Assembly: GCA_942493055.1 (NCBI GenBank)
Contig: OW818680.1
Span: 1,922,001-1,986,000, forward strand
DNA: 64,000 nt
Direction: 5' to 3'
Source: CAIZQW01 sp942493055
GTDB lineage: Bacteria; Verrucomicrobiota; Kiritimatiellia; RFP12; UBA1067
Position 1 is the stretch's first letter; each line of letters begins with the position of its first letter. Positions 23,013 to 32,242 of this stretch are shown in pieces. The notes beneath the pieces were generated by a model that saw only the letters and a list, made by a program, of their open reading frames with translations, did not search any database and was not told where the DNA came from. The position numbers and the translations under genes were made by a program.

Positions 23013-25754
23013 TCAGTTTGTTGCAGGTCCGGATGACACCTTCTGCCTCTTCTCATGCGAGGGGTCCTCCGCCTCGCCCTGGTCTTTGCCCGGCGTTCTT
23101 GGTGCCATTGAATCAGCACCTTGCACTGGACCTTTTGTAAAGCATGCAGTGGACGTGGCAATCAACTTACCTTCATGAAAGAGGGCGGCGCGAACCGTCG
23201 TGGTCTTCTGAAGGGTGAAGGGCGTTGTGTAGCAGGGCGAGGATGAGACAGGCTCCGAGCCATCCAGTGTGTAGTGAATTTCAAACGGCTGCTTGGAGAG
23301 CGGGCCACGCAACGCCACGCGCACGAACGCGAGGGTCACCGTTGCGCTGACGCTAAAGCTGGAGTCTCCGAGCACACTCAAGGCCGCCACTTCCACAGGG
23401 CCGTCCTTTCCATCCAGGCCTGCATAGAAGGCGCGGGCCAGGCCTCCAAACGCTTTACGCCACGGTTCGCGCTGCGGCGTGACGTCCACAGGATCGCCAT
23501 TCTCGCACCCGAGGAAGCGCGCAGGACCCAGCAGCGCCACCCCGATGTGGCTGTCAGCGTACGGCACAAGCGTGCCGTGTTTGTCAAGCACCGCCAGCGA
23601 CACGAGCGCAAGGTCGCTTCGCGAGGCCTTGAGCGCGGCGTTGTCTGTCGTGAGCTGCAATTTAGTTGGCGTTCCGGCAGTACGTTGCACGGTCTCAGCC
23701 ACGGCCTTGCCGTCACGATAGGCCACAGCCTTCAACTCGCCTGGTTTGTAGGGCACCTGCCAGACGCATTCAAAGAGGTCTGTGCGCGGCTTGCGGCCCA
23801 GCGATACGCCATCCTGAAAGAGTTCGACCTCCTCCGCGTTGGCGTAGGCCACGACAGGAATGGTTTTAGCCTCCATCCCGGGGTGCGTCCAATGCGGCAG
23901 CAGGTGCACCATGGGCGCCGCTGTCCAGATGCTGCGATAAAAATGGTAGTGATCTTTGGGAAAACCGGCGAGATCGATCACGCCGAAGTTAAACGCGCGG
24001 GCGAGCGATTGCGTGCCGGACCAGCCTGCCTCGCCAAGATAATCAAAGCCTGTCCAGCGGAACTCGCCCATGACCCATGGACGCGAGAGCGTGCGCTTCC
24101 AGCAGTTGCGCGCCACGAGGCGTCGTCCGCAGTTGTCGTAAGAGGAGCGGTAAGCCGTATGGCCGCCTGTGAACACCTCCGGCTCAGCATAGTTCGGAAG
24201 ATTGTCCATGTCCTTGAACACCGTGCGGACGGTCCGATAGAAACTTCGTGTCTGGAAACTGTGCGGTTCCTCGGTCATCACAATCGGAATGGTTGGATTG
24301 TCACGATGGTAATCCAGAAGCACGGAATCTTTTTCCACAATGCCGCCGTTGAAACCTGCCACATCCACACCGTAGATCACTGCGCCGCCGGTCGTGGGTC
24401 TGGTTTTGTCCAGCGAGTGGATCAACTCGGTGATCTTGTAATCATCTCTTTTGCCGGTTTCGTTACCGATGCTCCAGAAGATCACGCACGGATGGTTGCG
24501 GTCGCGGCGAATCCAATCGGCCACATCCCGTTGCCACTCCGCAGCAAAGAAACGTCCGCCATAGTCGTGGTCAGCCTTCTCATGCCAGCCGTCATAGATC
24601 TCGTCCATCACCAGGAAGCCCATGCGGTCGCACAGGTCATAGAAGTAGGGAAGCTGGGGATTATGGGAGACGCGAATCGCGTTGCAGCCCATGGCCTTGA
24701 GCTGGTTCAGCCGGCGTTCCATCAGCGCCTCGGGCATGGCCGCGCCCACAGGGCTGGCCCCCTGATGCTCGCAGACGCCCTTAAGTTTCACAGGCTGGTC
24801 ATTGAGATAGAAGCCTGTCTTCGCATCGAAACGGAGCGTGCGCACCCCAAAGGGGGTCATGATCTCGTCCACGGTTTTGCCGTCACAGACGATGCGCGTC
24901 TTGAGCGTATAGAGCGACGGAGACTCGATCGACCAGCGTCGCGGGTGCTTCAGGGCGATTTCCTGCGTCACGGTGATTGTCTCACCTGCGGGCAGACTTT
25001 TCTTCGTGGTTGCGAAGTTCTTCGCTTGATTGTCAGGCCCGAGTATTTCCATGTCGACTTGGATTTCAGCCGTGGACTTCGAAGCGTTCTTGACTTCCAC
25101 GTCCGCGCGAACCACTGCTGCATCCTGCGTGACTACGGGGGTCTGCACGAAGACTCCTGATGGCGGAACATGCACGGGATCAGCGAAGATCAGGCGTACA
25201 GAGCCATAGATGCCGCACCCGTGATACCAGCGTGCGCTGGGCTCACGCGAATTATCCACGCGCACAGCCAGGACGTTGCGGCCGGGCCGCAGTTTCGAGG
25301 CAAGATCGCAGGTGAAACCGAGGTACCCATACGGCCGACCGCCGACGCGCTCGCCGTTGAGCCACACCTCGCTATTCATGTAGACCCCATCGAATTCCAG
25401 TGTCGCTCCCCTATCCTTCCAGCCCTCGGGTATTTGGATCTCGCGCCGATACCAGCCGATGCCAGAGGGCAGGTAGCCACAGAGTACGCCTGACTTGTTG
25501 GTCGGGCTGTAGTCGCCCTCAATACTCCAGTCGTGCGGCACATCCAGCATCCGCCAGACGGAATCGTCGAAAGCAATCTCCTTCGCCGCGACAGTGTCTC
25601 CGAGAGTAAAGCGCCAGCCGCAATCCAGATTCTGGACCACGCGTGGTTCCGCGAAGGTGCTGGTGGCGCAGTTCACAAAGACCATTGTCAGGAGCAACCC
25701 CAACAGTCCCTGCTTCTGTCCCGTTAAAATGATTTTTTCCAAAGGGGATCTCAT
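23013..25754 (-). CDS. Exported GH2 beta-galactosidase-type glycoside hydrolase
   Basis: About 913 residues from ATG 25754; the frame extends to 25859 but that part is repeat DNA. A hydrophobic signal (LLGLLLTMVFVNCATSTFA) precedes the GH2 jelly roll (CGWRFTLGD, DVPHDWSIEGDY, GIGWYRREIQIP), the Ig-like domain and the TIM barrel. SIGNETG carries the acid/base Glu and MTEEPHSFQTR probably the nucleophile Glu. The C-terminal region holds a chitobiase-like domain (YTLDGSEPVSSSPCYTTPF) and a polar tail. The likely reaction is removal of terminal beta-galactose or related sugars outside the cytoplasm. The type B promoter lies at 25831-25896. Confidence 0.85.
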   Translation of the reverse strand: MRSPLEKIILTGQKQGLLGLLLTMVFVNCATSTFAEPRVVQNLDCGWRFTLGDTVAAKEIAFDDSVWRMLDVPHDWSIEGDYSPTNKSGVLCGYLPSGIGWYRREIQIPEGWKDRGATLEFDGVYMNSEVWLNGERVGGRPYGYLGFTCDLASKLRPGRNVLAVRVDNSREPSARWYHGCGIYGSVRLIFADPVHVPPSGVFVQTPVVTQDAAVVRADVEVKNASKSTAEIQVDMEILGPDNQAKNFATTKKSLPAGETITVTQEIALKHPRRWSIESPSLYTLKTRIVCDGKTVDEIMTPFGVRTLRFDAKTGFYLNDQPVKLKGVCEHQGASPVGAAMPEALMERRLNQLKAMGCNAIRVSHNPQLPYFYDLCDRMGFLVMDEIYDGWHEKADHDYGGRFFAAEWQRDVADWIRRDRNHPCVIFWSIGNETGKRDDYKITELIHSLDKTRPTTGGAVIYGVDVAGFNGGIVEKDSVLLDYHRDNPTIPIVMTEEPHSFQTRSFYRTVRTVFKDMDNLPNYAEPEVFTGGHTAYRSSYDNCGRRLVARNCWKRTLSRPWVMGEFRWTGFDYLGEAGWSGTQSLARAFNFGVIDLAGFPKDHYHFYRSIWTAAPMVHLLPHWTHPGMEAKTIPVVAYANAEEVELFQDGVSLGRKPRTDLFECVWQVPYKPGELKAVAYRDGKAVAETVQRTAGTPTKLQLTTDNAALKASRSDLALVSLAVLDKHGTLVPYADSHIGVALLGPARFLGCENGDPVDVTPQREPWRKAFGGLARAFYAGLDGKDGPVEVAALSVLGDSSFSVSATVTLAFVRVALRGPLSKQPFEIHYTLDGSEPVSSSPCYTTPFTLQKTTTVRAALFHEGKLIATSTACFTKGPVQGADSMAPRTPGKDQGEAEDPSHEKRQKVSSGPATN

Positions 25755-25830
25755 TCTCAAGTTTCGAGTTTCAAGTTTCAACATTCCAGTATTCCAATAT
25801 TCCACTCTTCTAATGTTCCAGTGTTGTTCT

Positions 25831-25896
25831 ATTGTTTCAGATGTTGTGTGAAAGATCAACTTTCCAAATAGGTGACAAAGAGGCTACAAGGGGAAG
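25831..25896 (-). promoter_or_regulatory. Type B promoter of the GH2 gene
   Basis: Minus strand: C-rich tract, TTGTAGCCTCT, TTGTCACCTAT, TTGG (25865-25896), a 5-bp gap, -35 TTGATC (25854-25859), a 17-bp spacer, then a weaker -10 AACAAT (25831-25836). The gap between repeat and -35 is the same as at 14587 and 53434. Confidence 0.65.
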
Positions 25897-25907
25897 GGGG
25901 GGAAGTT

Positions 25908-26300
25908 CTAAAGTTCGAGAGTTCTAAAGTGCTAAAGTGGAACTGGAAACTGGATACTTGAAACTGGAAACTTGAAACTTTGCTGTGCTTTTAACCTCTC
26001 CTGTGCGTCCACTGTGTGGTCGCACTGAATACACGGACAGATAAGAATGGCGCTAAGATAAACATATTCGGGCCGTATTTATGCGGCTCAGCGCAGCTTC
26101 GCCCTCCATTTTCAATGCCGATTCGCAAGCTGGAGGGCGAGGCTGAGGCGAGCCGTTGCTTATCTTAGCGCCATTGCGGAGAGACAAGCTAAAAACCACT
26201 GGGAGCAGAAGTGTGAAAATTTTCCTAAAGCAATCCTTCAAATCCTGTTCATCCTGTCGAAAAAACTATTCACCCCAGTTTCCAGTTTCAAGTTTTCTCT
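25908..26300. repeat. Repeat mosaic with inverted AAACTGG arms
   Basis: ttctaaagtgctaaag units (25910-25938) are followed by five ctggaaac/cttgaaac units (25939-25980). The same family returns inverted at 26273-26297 (ccagtttccagtttcaag), so the ends can pair across about 300 bp. The middle holds the MITE-like element at 26046-26175. The spacer 25755-26308 holds no supported gene. Confidence 0.6.
26046..26175. mobile_element. MITE-like element with 16-bp perfect terminal inverted repeats
   Basis: A 130-bp element bounded by AATGGCGCTAAGATAA and its exact reverse complement TTATCTTAGCGCCATT. An internal imperfect palindrome (cagcttcgccctcc ... ggagggcgaggctg) lies between. There is no reading frame of note. 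Related partial copies lie at 19338 and inside 22853-23000. Confidence 0.7.
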
Positions 26301-26308
26301 AAACCAAC

Positions 26309-28546
26309 TCAAAAATCTGAAGCCGTCAGGCGCTTCTCTTGGCCTCTTGCAAGCTCAAGCGTCTTGGTCTTCTGCCCATAAAGGACAGGACACACGTTGG
26401 CACCATTCGAAACGCCGCGCACGACGGCCTGCACCAACTTGCCCTCTCTCCATTCCACATCCACCTCAAAGCCATTGCGGGCGCGCAGCCCCTTGACGCT
26501 ACCTGTAGCCCACGCATTCGGCAAGGCCGGCAGCAGATGGATGACGCCGGTCTGTGACTGCACCAGCATTTCGCAGACGCCTGCTGCATAGCCGAAGTTG
26601 CAGTCGATCTGGAAGGGCGGATGAAAGCCCCATAGATTGGGATAGACGTTGTTCTTGATGAACTCCCCCAGCAACTTGTAAGCGCGGTTACCATCGTGGA
26701 GGCGCGCCCAGATGCAGATCTTCCACGCCTTGCTCCAGCCGGTCGAACCGTCGCCACGCGCATCCATCGAAACACGTGCCGCAGCAGCCAGCTCAGGCGT
26801 TGTCACCGGCGAGATCTGCCGTCCCGGATGTACGGCAATGAGGTGCGAGAGGTGACGGTGTGTGTCTTTCGGATCGTCCAAGTCCTCGGCCCACTCTTGC
26901 AACTGCTTCCATTTTCCAATTTGAGGCCCCAGCAGACGCGATTTCATGTCCGCCACTTTTTTGCGGTACTCAGGATCAATGCCCAAAGCCTCAGAGGCCT
27001 CAATCGTGTTGTTAAAGAGATCCCACGCCAGTTGCTGTTCATACGAATTGCCCTCTGAGAAGGGACCATGCTCCGGCGACTGGCTCTTGGGACTGACCAG
27101 GCGGCCTGCCGCATTCGTCTTCAACGAATCTTCCCAGTACTCGCAAAGCTCCTTCATGACAGGATACGCCCGGGTGCGGAGGTACTCCTTGTCCTGCGTA
27201 AACGCATAGTGATCCCACAAATTCTGTGCCACCCACGATGCATCGCCCGGGACCCAGTGGTACGTGGCACCACCGAAGATGCCGTTCTCGGAGCGTGTCG
27301 CCCAGCCGCGGACATTGAATTCCTTCTTGGTCGCTTCGCGCCGCACTTCGCGGATGGAGTTCACCCATTCCGCGAGCGGCAGGAAACATTCGGAGAGATT
27401 GGCCTGATCCACGAACCAGTAATTCATCTCCACATTCACATCCGTGTGATAATCAGAACGCCACGGCGGATGGTTGTAGGTGTTCCAGACACCTTGCAGG
27501 TTGGCCGGCAAATCACCGGGCCGCGAACTGCAGATCATGAGGTACCGCGCGTATTGAAACAGCATCTCCTCAAGATCAGGATCAGGCTTGTTCTGCCGAT
27601 AAGAGGCCAGGCGGGCCCCAGTCGGGAGGCTTTGCCTCTCCACAGGGGTGGTGCCCAGGTCCAGCGTCACACGATTGAGCAGGCTCTGATAGTCCTGCAC
27701 ATGTTCCGCCAGCAGGTCATCGAAGGATCGTTTTGACGCAGCGGTGAGTCGTTCGACAATCCGCTGATGCGGATGCTCCTGCTTCCAGCCTTTGGCGCGC
27801 TGGTTGAAGTAGTCGGTTCCGGCATCCAGGAGGATGACCAGGCTGTCGCAGTCCTTGAAGGAGACGACACCGTTTTTCGCGCTGACAGTGCCGCCTTGGT
27901 TCAAGACCATGGCTTGGGCTTCATACGACAACCCGATCTTCGCGTCAAGTTTCCCTGAAAAGCCAATCGTGTTGCCGAACGTGTTCGTTTCGCCGGGGTG
28001 AGCATTCTTAAGCCAGAGCGTCCCGGTATAGGCGCTTTTCTTGTCGGCCGTGAAACGGAAGACCATGACATTGGCCGGGTGGCTGACAAAATATTCGCGC
28101 CTGTAACGGACGCCAGCTTGTGCGTAGGCAATGGTGTGAAGCGCCTTCTCGATATCCAGTTCTCGCCTATACAGGCTATTGGTCGACGATGTCTCCGCAT
28201 GGCCCTCCAGCGCAATAAACAGCTCGCCGAAATTTTGATAGCGTCCTGTCTCGTCCTCGTCACCGGTCCAGAGCGAATCCTCATTGAACTGGATATGCTC
28301 TTCCGCCATGCCGCCATAGATCGTCGCGCCCAGGCGGCCATTGCCGATGGGATAGACAGAGGAATCCCACAGGTGCTGGAAATACTTAATGGGCTTGGGC
28401 TGATTCGGCAGGACGGTGACAGGCTCCGCCGACCAGATCACCTGTTTCGAAGTGGCTTTCTCGGCACCCGCAGCCGCACTGGATGAAAGCGCCATGAAGG
28501 AAGCGAACAGCAAACATGTAAACTCGAAACGTCTATTTCTTTTCAT
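26309..28546 (-). CDS. Exported GH95 alpha-L-fucosidase-type glycoside hydrolase
   Basis: 745 residues with GGAGGGG before ATG 28546 and a signal peptide ending AAAGA. GH95 marks: YPIGNGRLGATIYGG, IQFNEDSLWTGDED, RREYFVSHPANVMVFRF, NVEMNYWFVDQANL (Asn pair equivalent to the catalytic asparagines of GH95), SPEHGPFSEGNSYEQQLAWDLFNN (acid Glu region) and LLPALPNAW. Length is slightly below the usual 750-800, with a short N-terminal domain. It should release alpha-linked fucose, or galactose in some GH95 members. The start lies inside the end of the upstream sulfatase gene (14-bp overlap), so the pair form one translation unit: desulfation and defucosylation. Confidence 0.9.
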   Translation of the reverse strand: MKRNRRFEFTCLLFASFMALSSSAAAGAEKATSKQVIWSAEPVTVLPNQPKPIKYFQHLWDSSVYPIGNGRLGATIYGGMAEEHIQFNEDSLWTGDEDETGRYQNFGELFIALEGHAETSSTNSLYRRELDIEKALHTIAYAQAGVRYRREYFVSHPANVMVFRFTADKKSAYTGTLWLKNAHPGETNTFGNTIGFSGKLDAKIGLSYEAQAMVLNQGGTVSAKNGVVSFKDCDSLVILLDAGTDYFNQRAKGWKQEHPHQRIVERLTAASKRSFDDLLAEHVQDYQSLLNRVTLDLGTTPVERQSLPTGARLASYRQNKPDPDLEEMLFQYARYLMICSSRPGDLPANLQGVWNTYNHPPWRSDYHTDVNVEMNYWFVDQANLSECFLPLAEWVNSIREVRREATKKEFNVRGWATRSENGIFGGATYHWVPGDASWVAQNLWDHYAFTQDKEYLRTRAYPVMKELCEYWEDSLKTNAAGRLVSPKSQSPEHGPFSEGNSYEQQLAWDLFNNTIEASEALGIDPEYRKKVADMKSRLLGPQIGKWKQLQEWAEDLDDPKDTHRHLSHLIAVHPGRQISPVTTPELAAAARVSMDARGDGSTGWSKAWKICIWARLHDGNRAYKLLGEFIKNNVYPNLWGFHPPFQIDCNFGYAAGVCEMLVQSQTGVIHLLPALPNAWATGSVKGLRARNGFEVDVEWREGKLVQAVVRGVSNGANVCPVLYGQKTKTLELARGQEKRLTASDF

Positions 28547-29858
28547 AATCCCCTCCAGCTTTGCTCTTATTCACGGATGCGTTCCAGTCTTCAAGAACCT
28601 TATTCATCCGGGCAACGACCTCTGGTTTTTCTTTTGCTATATCTTTAGTTTCGCCGAGGTCTTCAATCAAGTCATAGAGGTGTTTCTCCTTGCCGGTCAC
28701 CATGAGTTTGTACCGGTTATCAGATAAGGCAGTCCCCTTCCCGCCCATGAAACCGATCGGCGTGGGCCGTTCAGCCATCTTTCCCTCAAGCAGCGGCAGC
28801 AGGCTGATGCCATCGAGCGGCAGGGGCTTGTCCTTCGGCATCGGCACTTTGGCAGCTTCGAGAATCGTCGGATAGAAATCGCTGGTGACCACCGGGACGG
28901 AGGTCTTGCCCGGCTTCACCCGCGCGGGCCACTCGCAAATGCCGGGAACCCGGATGCCGCCCTCGTCGATAGAACTCTTGCCGCCCTTCAAGGGGCTGTT
29001 GTTGCCGGGCCGTCCATTGTCCGAGTTGAACCAGAGCATCGTGTTATCGGCAATGCCGCGTTCGCGGAGTCCTTTACGCAGCGTCCCCATGGCCCGGTCC
29101 ACGCCCGCGATTTCACCCAACTCAGGATCGCCACCTGCTGCCTGCAAATCCGATTGCAGGGGTTTATGCGGCGAATGCGGATTGCCAAACCAGATGACAG
29201 CCAGAAACGGCTTGCCGGGATCCTTTGCTTTCAGCGTGTCGAGCCACTTCAGCGCTTCCGCCACAATTACATCCGAGCCATCGCCCTGTGTGGTGACAGG
29301 CTCGCCGTTTCGGCTGAAGGTCGTGTTCGTATCGAAAAAGTTGGAGACTGAAAACCAGGTTTCAAAACCAAACGCCCCGGGATTTAACGGATCATCCTTC
29401 GCTATCGGCTTGCCAGCACCGCTCTTTCCGTTGAGATGCCACTTGCCGAAATGACCAGTCTTATATCCGGCTGCACCGAGCGCGTGGGCGATCGTCTTCT
29501 CCTCCAGCTTCAACGGCTTGCCATAGAGCGTGACTCCGTAACGGAAAGGATGGCGTCCGGTCAAGCAACTTCCGCGCGTCGGCGAGCAGACCGGAGAGGA
29601 CGCATAAAAACGGTCGAAGCGCATGCCGGCTGCGGCCATCTTGTCCAACTCGACAGTTTTGAACGTCCCATTCGCCAGCCGGCCCTTTTCGTTGTAACTC
29701 ACATCGGCCCAGCCCTGATCATCTGTCATGCAGAGGATCACATTCGGCCGCTCCTCCTTCGCACCCTGCGCGATACCCGGAATCCCTCCTGCAAAAAATA
29801 ACGCACTCAGTGCAATTGTTTTCAGCAGAACATGTGTATGGTTAGACCTTGCTTTCAT
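28533..29858 (-). CDS. Exported sulfatase (formylglycine type)
   Basis: 441 residues with GGGAGGGGA directly upstream of ATG 29858 and a signal peptide ending GIAQGA. NVILCMTDDQGWAD begins the metal site, and VCSPTRGSCLTGRHP is the C-x-P-x-R formylglycine motif. DNGRPGNNSPLKGGKSSIDEGGIRVP is the usual second metal/substrate block. It probably cuts a sulfate ester from the same glycan as the GH95 enzyme encoded downstream. The Cys form needs a maturation enzyme that is not in this window. A conserved 39-bp block lies 83-121 bp upstream. Confidence 0.93.
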   Translation of the reverse strand: MKARSNHTHVLLKTIALSALFFAGGIPGIAQGAKEERPNVILCMTDDQGWADVSYNEKGRLANGTFKTVELDKMAAAGMRFDRFYASSPVCSPTRGSCLTGRHPFRYGVTLYGKPLKLEEKTIAHALGAAGYKTGHFGKWHLNGKSGAGKPIAKDDPLNPGAFGFETWFSVSNFFDTNTTFSRNGEPVTTQGDGSDVIVAEALKWLDTLKAKDPGKPFLAVIWFGNPHSPHKPLQSDLQAAGGDPELGEIAGVDRAMGTLRKGLRERGIADNTMLWFNSDNGRPGNNSPLKGGKSSIDEGGIRVPGICEWPARVKPGKTSVPVVTSDFYPTILEAAKVPMPKDKPLPLDGISLLPLLEGKMAERPTPIGFMGGKGTALSDNRYKLMVTGKEKHLYDLIEDLGETKDIAKEKPEVVARMNKVLEDWNASVNKSKAGGDYEKK

Positions 29859-29940
29859 TCCCCTCCCCTTTCAGTCACTACGCATTCCATCATGGTTCGT
29901 TCCATGGCTTCGCCAATTATTAAAAACGTCCCAGCTGGTT

Positions 29941-29979
29941 AATGTAACAAAAGCGTTTCTCATTTGAAAGACTGATCAT
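29941..29979 (-). promoter_or_regulatory. Conserved 39-bp block upstream of the sulfatase/GH95 operon
   Basis: This block matches 36132-36170, upstream of another exported-enzyme gene, at 33 of 39 positions without gaps. It is A/T-rich with a central AACAAAAnCGTnTnTC and ends ctgatcat. The AAAnCG core resembles LacI-type operators, but the regulator is unknown. Confidence 0.55.
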
Positions 29980-30024
29980 GACCGCTGTTCCAACAAGGGC
30001 GCATCTGTGATTCATTGGCCTGTT

Positions 30025-30345
30025 GACTCGGGGGCAGTTCCCCTGGGCGCATAGGCTCGCCTGTGCAGCAGAGCGTCTCCTGGGCGCATAGGCGTCCTCG
30101 CCTGTGCACTGGCGGCAAGAGCCGACAGATATTGTTTTGTTGTTTTGATTTGCGGTGTGTACAGGCGAGGACGCCTATACGCCCAAGCAGAGAAAGTCCC
30201 TGCTGTCCCTTCAGTCGCTTCAGTCCCTTTGCCTCCCATGTGGGGTCCAAGGACTCAGAGACGGAAGGACTATTAGACTTAAAGTGTCTTCACCGTCCTA
30301 GGTCTTGCTTTTAAGTCTTTGAGTCTTCACGTCTTTGCGTCCTCA
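30025..30345. repeat. Palindromic and short-period repeats in the 29.9-30.45 kb spacer
   Basis: Two direct copies of cctgggcgcataggc-tcgcctgtgca (30027-30106) are followed by an inverted copy (gtacaggcgaggacgcctat at 30160). The block gtcttcacgtctttgcgtcctca at 30323 also occurs at 37458. No gene is supported in this ~600-bp spacer. Confidence 0.6.
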
Positions 30346-30454
30346 GCCTCAAAAATACGCTTGTTTTTGCAAACCCAAACGGCCATAATCAAATCATGCG
30401 TGGTTTGTTTCCCAGAAAAAGACAACGAACCTCCATTAAACGTGTTGCAAGAAA

Positions 30455-31267
30455 ATGAGAATAACAAGACTCACAGTATTCACGTTCCTGTCAGTTGCCC
30501 TTGCGCACACACCTATGTGTAGCGCCGATGACAAAGTGCACCTTGATATGCTTGGTCCTTCAAACGTTATTGCTGCAGTTGTCGGGTATCAAACGACACG
30601 CAAACTCGAATGCGGGGTTGAGGTGCCTCTGTTTTCGACTGACAGAGAGGCTGGAAACGGGACCGAAAAGGGCGTCTTGTTTTATGTCATTGCTCCGACA
30701 AATCTGACGGGTAAATTCTTTTGGATGGATTTTCATAGCACCTTCGAGATGGATCCCTCTGCGGTACGCTACAATAAAGACAAGTTGTACTACTTCGCCA
30801 TTGGCAACCGGCAACTTCCCTTTAACAAGGCCTACTTTATGGCTCTCGACTCGGATGAAGGTGTCAACATACACCCGAACGAACTATTCGACATTGGCGG
30901 AACTAATCTCGTCTGTTGCCGGAACTTTCTTGAAAAGCAGTATTATCCGACGAAAACTTCGTGCGAAGAAGCGATTCAGGGAATGACAAATCGGCGACGA
31001 ACAAACGAGGTCGCTCTAGCCGAGGCAAGGGAACGGCTCAAACAAGTCCCTCATCCTCCAACCACGAAGGATGGAGTGCGAAAGGGAACAACCTCTGCTT
31101 TAAGAAAGCAATTTGCCGAATACTACAAACTGAAGCAGGATATCAGTTGGCTCAGCAATTCCGTACTGCCAGGCATAGAGTTTCACATAGGCATCGCAAA
31201 TGGACAACTTAAGCAGTTCAAGGCGCAAGATCATGCACAACAAGGTGGTGGCGAGGAACGTCGCTGA
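30455..31267 (+). CDS. Exported protein of unknown function
   Basis: 270 residues. ATG 30455 follows a weak gcaagaaa and starts a signal peptide (LTVFTFLSVALAHTPMCSA). The mature part has strand-rich sequence (VHLDMLGPSNVIAAVVGYQTTR, GVLFYVIAPTNLTGKFFWMDFHST) and a charged helical region near 190-240. I do not recognise a family. It is plus-strand and lower in GC than the catabolic genes, and it opens the accessory island. Confidence 0.65.
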   Translation: MRITRLTVFTFLSVALAHTPMCSADDKVHLDMLGPSNVIAAVVGYQTTRKLECGVEVPLFSTDREAGNGTEKGVLFYVIAPTNLTGKFFWMDFHSTFEMDPSAVRYNKDKLYYFAIGNRQLPFNKAYFMALDSDEGVNIHPNELFDIGGTNLVCCRNFLEKQYYPTKTSCEEAIQGMTNRRRTNEVALAEARERLKQVPHPPTTKDGVRKGTTSALRKQFAEYYKLKQDISWLSNSVLPGIEFHIGIANGQLKQFKAQDHAQQGGGEERR

Positions 31268-31288
31268 CGCGCCGTCCCACACCGCTGA

Positions 31289-31500
31289 CGTTCATTTCGT
31301 TGTTGGGGTTTTAGATCCCACATTCCAGAACAGTCGTTCGGCATTTTGGCGGCAAATCTTCTCTTCGACTTCTTTCGGAAGTTTCAGTTCGTCGATCAGG
31401 ACAAACTCCGGCGCGGGAGCCTTGCCGAAGGACCACCAGCCGCTGTCGGTGCCGAAGAGCAGTTTGTCCGCATGGCGGATGAAGAAAGCCCGCGTGCATT
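31289..31500 (-). pseudogene. Duplicated 3' fragment of the amidohydrolase gene
   Basis: The reading frame gives FFIRHADKLLFGTDSGWWSF, then FVLIDELKLPKEVEEKICRQ and ...VGSKTPTTK. This is almost identical to the last ~67 residues of the amidohydrolase at 32243-33205, including the stop. The 5' part of the gene is missing and is replaced by unrelated sequence next to a MITE-like element. No start or metal-binding HxH motif remains. Confidence 0.8.
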
Positions 31501-31518
31501 TCTTTTGCGACATGCGAA

Positions 31519-31630
31519 TTTTGGAGTGCGGCGGCAAACCGGCATAAGCCGGAGCGACGCCGCTTTGGCGAGACCCAGAAAAGTGGTGCCGCTCTCGTCT
31601 TTCGACGTTGCTTGTCACCGCACTCCAAAA
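31519..31630. mobile_element. MITE-like element with 13-bp perfect terminal inverted repeats
   Basis: A 112-bp element bounded by TTTTGGAGTGCGG and its exact reverse complement. Inside is a smaller hairpin (ccggcataagccgg). It lies about 20 bp beyond the broken end of the amidohydrolase fragment and may be connected with that break. Confidence 0.65.
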
Positions 31631-31843
31631 GTTCTCGCCTTCTCATATGGATTCCGGGGTTTTCCGCTTATTCCGGGGGCAAAATCAATTTCAGCTTGCT
31701 TTGCCCATCGAAAAGAGCAAAAATTCACACATCACTGGCAAGGTTGCTTGAAATCCGAGACCAGCCGCCTGCACTTTACGTTTTGTCCGCGTCGGTCGAA
31801 TTGTAAGTGAGGCACGACGTTCTGCAAAAAAGGGAGGTGCGCT

Positions 31844-32164
31844 ATGTTAACATTGGGAGATTTTGCGTGGATTACACTGATTGTTATTGTTTTCACCGGT
31901 AGCTCCACGGCCTATACATTATCCAGGGCATCTGATGCTGCACGTTTATATCGGATCGAGGCGAAACTGAGTCTAATCCTCAAACATTTGGGACTCGAGT
32001 ACAAAGATCCGACAGCACTCGAAGGACTGTCTGAAGAGGTCAAAATGCTTGCCGATAAGCCAACGGGGAAGATTGAAGCTATCAAGCTACTCAGGGAACA
32101 AACGGGACTGGGACTCAAGGATGCAAAGGACACCGTTGAGGCTTACATTGCCAAGCGCGGCTGA
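31844..32164 (+). CDS. Membrane-anchored protein with ribosomal L7/L12 C-terminal-like domain
   Basis: 106 residues with GGAGGT before ATG 31844. Residues 7-25 (DFAWITLIVIVFTGSSTAY) form one membrane segment. A linker with coiled-coil character (ARLYRIEAKLSLILKHLGL) follows. Residues about 75-105 (KIEAIKLLREQTGLGLKDAKDTVEAYI) match the L7/L12 C-terminal domain helix-turn that in the ribosome binds elongation factors. The ribosomal N-terminal dimerisation part is absent, so it is not bL12 itself. It lies between the amidohydrolase gene and its fragment. Confidence 0.75.
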   Translation: MLTLGDFAWITLIVIVFTGSSTAYTLSRASDAARLYRIEAKLSLILKHLGLEYKDPTALEGLSEEVKMLADKPTGKIEAIKLLREQTGLGLKDAKDTVEAYIAKRG

Positions 32165-32242
32165 GTGATTCCCCCGAACAAGAGTAAGTAGCGTATCAGG
32201 CGCCCCGTGCGGCGTGGGCACCTAAACGTTTATGATCTGCAT

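Noticed and set aside
23274..25160. A 628-codon plus-strand open frame
   Set aside because: It is the antisense of the GH2 gene, whose domains and active-site motifs are clear. The plus-strand product is His/Arg-rich without family features.
30027..30180. Short spaced repeats that might suggest a CRISPR array
   Set aside because: Only two direct copies plus one inverted copy, with no equal spacers and no cas genes nearby. They are palindromic repeats.
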